A stretch of 50,101 nucleotides of DNA from assembly GCF_030694375.1 (NCBI RefSeq), contig NZ_JAUXYL010000042.1, positions 1 through 50,101 on the forward strand. The letters are read 5' to 3'. The DNA is from Algoriphagus sp. GTDB taxonomy: Bacteria > Bacteroidota > Bacteroidia > Cytophagales > Cyclobacteriaceae. Position 1 is the first letter of the stretch. Each line of letters starts with the position of its first letter. The notes below the pieces were generated by a model, which saw only the letters and a program-made list of their open reading frames with translations, made no database searches and was not told the DNA's origin. Positions 48,163 through 50,101 of this stretch are shown piece after piece. The translations under genes were made by a program, and so were the position numbers.

Positions 48163-49119
48163 ATGGGAATCTTTGGGTTTTTCTCAAAAGAAAAAAAAGA
48201 AAGTCTCGATCAGGGACTTCAAAAAACCAGTGAATCCATTTTCTCCAAGCTAAGTAAGGCTGTCGTCGGTAAATCCCAAGTCGACGAGGAAGTACTCGAT
48301 CAACTGGAGGAAATCCTCATCACCTCAGACGTAGGTGTGGACACTACAATCAAGATCATCCGAAGAATAGAAGAGCGAGTAGCCAGGGACAAATACCTGA
48401 ATTCTTCCGAACTGGATGAAATCCTTAGAGAGGAAATAGCTTCGCTTCTTGAAGAAAATAATACCCAGGATCTTTTGGATTTTGACATTCCTTCTGACAA
48501 GAAACCCTACGTCATCATGGTGGTGGGAGTCAATGGAGTGGGTAAAACAACTACCATCGGAAAGCTGGCCAATCTTTTTAAAAATGCAGGAAAATCAGTA
48601 GTGCTCGGCGCCGCAGACACTTTCCGGGCCGCTGCTGTGGACCAGCTGATTCTCTGGGGTGATCGCGTGGGTGTACCGGTGGTTTCGCATGGAATGAATA
48701 CCGACCCGGCCTCAGTGGCATTTGATGCCGTCAAACAAGGGATGGACTCAGGCGCTGACATCGTCATAATCGATACAGCGGGAAGGCTACACACCAAAGT
48801 CAATCTGATGAATGAATTGAGCAAAATCAAACGGGTGATGCAAAAGTTTATCCCGGATGCGCCTCATGAAATTCTATTGGTGTTGGATGGTTCGACTGGA
48901 CAGAATGCATTTATTCAAGCAAAAGAATTCACCAAAGTGACTGAAATCTCTGCTTTAGCTATCACCAAACTTGACGGCACAGCCAAAGGAGGAGTTGTAA
49001 TCGGAATTTCCGACCAATTCAAAATCCCAGTAAAATACATCGGTGTGGGTGAAAAAATGACGGATCTTCAGCTATTTAACCGAAAGGAATTTGTGGATTC
49101 ACTTTTCAAAAAGAAATAA
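48163..49119 (+). CDS. ftsY: Signal recognition particle receptor FtsY
   Basis: A 318-residue SRP GTPase that docks ribosome-SRP complexes at the inner membrane. It has the short N-domain (residues about 25-100), the G motif GVNGVGKTT (122-130), DTFRAAAVDQL, VIIDTAGRLH and TKLDGTAKGG. The acidic A-domain found in E. coli is almost absent, which is normal in this phylum; the N-terminus MGIFGFFSKEKKE may bind lipid directly. Start: the only in-frame ATG before this motif. It stands just after the ribosomal cluster but has its own transcript. Confidence 0.96.
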   Translation: MGIFGFFSKEKKESLDQGLQKTSESIFSKLSKAVVGKSQVDEEVLDQLEEILITSDVGVDTTIKIIRRIEERVARDKYLNSSELDEILREEIASLLEENNTQDLLDFDIPSDKKPYVIMVVGVNGVGKTTTIGKLANLFKNAGKSVVLGAADTFRAAAVDQLILWGDRVGVPVVSHGMNTDPASVAFDAVKQGMDSGADIVIIDTAGRLHTKVNLMNELSKIKRVMQKFIPDAPHEILLVLDGSTGQNAFIQAKEFTKVTEISALAITKLDGTAKGGVVIGISDQFKIPVKYIGVGEKMTDLQLFNRKEFVDSLFKKK

Positions 49120-49130
49120 TATCAACCAGT

Positions 49131-49240
49131 TTGATGTGTTTATAATTGTTTTTAGCTGTCATATGGAATGGACTAATCATCCCATTTTGTGACTATTTAG
49201 TCATGCCTGTCTGCCTCAGGCAGGCTCGATTTCACCAAAT
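49131..49240. repeat. Dispersed intergenic repeat, unit 3, with palindrome
   Basis: TTGATGTGTTTATAATTG, then ATATGGAATGGACTAATCAT and TTTAGTCATG, followed by the same 21-bp palindrome as at 792-812 (49205-49225) and CTCGATTTCACC. It matches units 1 and 2 near the start of the window in order. It fills the 49120-49337 gap before the SPFH gene, together with a T run. Confidence 0.75.
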
Positions 49241-49337
49241 GCCCCAAAATTTCTGGGGTATTTTTTTTTGCAAAAATTTGAACAATAGAATTATTTTTTC
49301 GTAATTCACAATGATATCATTTTAACATCATAATGAA

Positions 49338-50101
49338 ATGGAAAAAGTAATCAAACCCGCTTCAGGCTACATCTATCTTTTCATGGCTTTAGCCGGAATC
49401 GCAGCCTCTATTTACCTCTTTACCCAAGAGATGGCCATCGAGGGAGGTATCCTCCTTTTTTTGTCAATTACCTGTATACCGGGGTTCTTTATTGTAGAGC
49501 CTAACAAAGCGCTGGTGATGCTTTTATTTGGGGAATACAAAGGAACAGTGAAAGCTTACGGTTTTTTCTGGGTGAATCCCTTTATGACAAAAAAGAAAAT
49601 CTCTCTTCGAGTAAGAAACTTTGAAAACAAGCCTGTCAAGGTGAATGACAAGATCGGAAATCCCGTCATGATCGGCACAATCGTAGTCTGGCAGGTACAA
49701 GACACATTCAAAGCCACCTTTGATGTGGAAGATTATGAAAACTTCGTTCACTTACAAACTGACGCAGCAGTCCGAAAAATGGCAGGAAAGTATCCTTATG
49801 ACGATTTTGAGGCTGAAAATGCAGAAATCACCTTGAGATCTGGAGTCGAGGAAGTCAACCACTCCCTTGAATTGGAAATTTCAGAACGACTCGAACATGC
49901 CGGTATCAAAGTGATTGAAGCCAGAATTTCTCACTTAGCATACTCCTCAGAAATCGCATCCGCCATGCTCCAGCGACAACAAGCGACAGCTATTGTTGCG
50001 GCACGTCGCAAGATTGTAGATGGAGCAGTTGGCATGGTAGAGATGGCACTACATGACTTGAAAATGAAAGACATCATTGAATTTGATGATGACAAAAAAG
50101 C
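49338..50101 (+). CDS. SPFH-domain membrane protein (partial)
   Basis: The first 254 codons of a protein cut by the window end. Two closely spaced hydrophobic helices (residues about 10-25 and 34-52) anchor it, then comes an SPFH/band-7-type domain: VEPNKALVMLLFGEYKGTVKAYGFFWVNPF, then IGTIVVWQVQDTFKATFDVEDY, then ISERLEHAGIKVIEARISHLAYSSEIASAML. A coiled-coil region begins with RQQATAIVAARRKIVDGAV. Such proteins form membrane scaffolds around proteases or in stress response. The ATG at 49338 was chosen over one 5 bp earlier in another frame. Confidence 0.9.
   Translation, partial: MEKVIKPASGYIYLFMALAGIAASIYLFTQEMAIEGGILLFLSITCIPGFFIVEPNKALVMLLFGEYKGTVKAYGFFWVNPFMTKKKISLRVRNFENKPVKVNDKIGNPVMIGTIVVWQVQDTFKATFDVEDYENFVHLQTDAAVRKMAGKYPYDDFEAENAEITLRSGVEEVNHSLELEISERLEHAGIKVIEARISHLAYSSEIASAMLQRQQATAIVAARRKIVDGAVGMVEMALHDLKMKDIIEFDDDKK

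Overview
The window looks like a chromosomal segment of a Bacteroidota member, most likely Cytophagales/Cyclobacteriaceae (Algoriphagus-like; the rank below phylum is inference). The grounds are phylum-typical families (DUF4293, DUF4295, DUF5522, a DUF4221-like lipoprotein, a C-minus bL33, TonB receptor and porins), few Shine-Dalgarno sequences, several TAnnTTTG promoter boxes just upstream of genes, and the order rpmB-rpmG-DUF4295-ftsY.

Layout. 1-5840 is an accessory island, nearly all on the minus strand. It holds an IS21-like end remnant, two copies of a 73-residue protein gene flanking an AbiEi/AbiEii-like toxin-antitoxin pair with a four-site operator array, an unknown Cys-rich protein, a small DUF-like protein and a VWA protein. 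5844-11885 carries a secreted thermonuclease, a DoxX/Tat-oxidoreductase operon, a Gre-like factor, a second Tat oxidoreductase and a GlcG-like protein. 11905-13763 is a lipoprotein gene bracketed by two copies of a composite intergenic repeat. 13831-22274 is mostly core: fabG, lpdA, an ECF sigma/anti-sigma pair, DUF2721-GDPD-threonine aldolase, higBA and rarA. 22607-23251 has two identical tRNA-Val genes followed by a GIY-YIG nuclease gene and a broken third tRNA copy plus a copied terminator. 23440-35922 holds a TonB receptor, M1 peptidase, a trans-sulfuration enzyme, truA, an ABC exporter, small envelope proteins, hemE and a MOSC protein. 36353-47095 holds dnaK, a GroES-like protein, an ammonium transporter with a partner porin, hemB, an OprP-like porin, a HAD phosphatase and ornithine aminotransferase. 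47168-50101 holds DUF5522, the ribosomal genes, ftsY and the start of an SPFH gene.

The strongest unexplained signals are in the non-coding DNA. There is a family of short perfect or near-perfect palindromes (16-21 bp). They sit inside other repeats, and one occupies the anticodon-arm position of the broken tRNA. There is a dispersed intergenic repeat shared by both ends of the window. There is a tRNA-fragment/terminator repeat flanking the GIY-YIG gene. Ahead of the toxin-antitoxin operon are four TTTGTSACAAA-type sites with centres 22-23 bp apart, one overlapping a TAnnTTTG box.

All calls come from reading the sequence and ORF translations. No database search was run, so family names for hypothetical proteins are recognition calls with the stated confidence.
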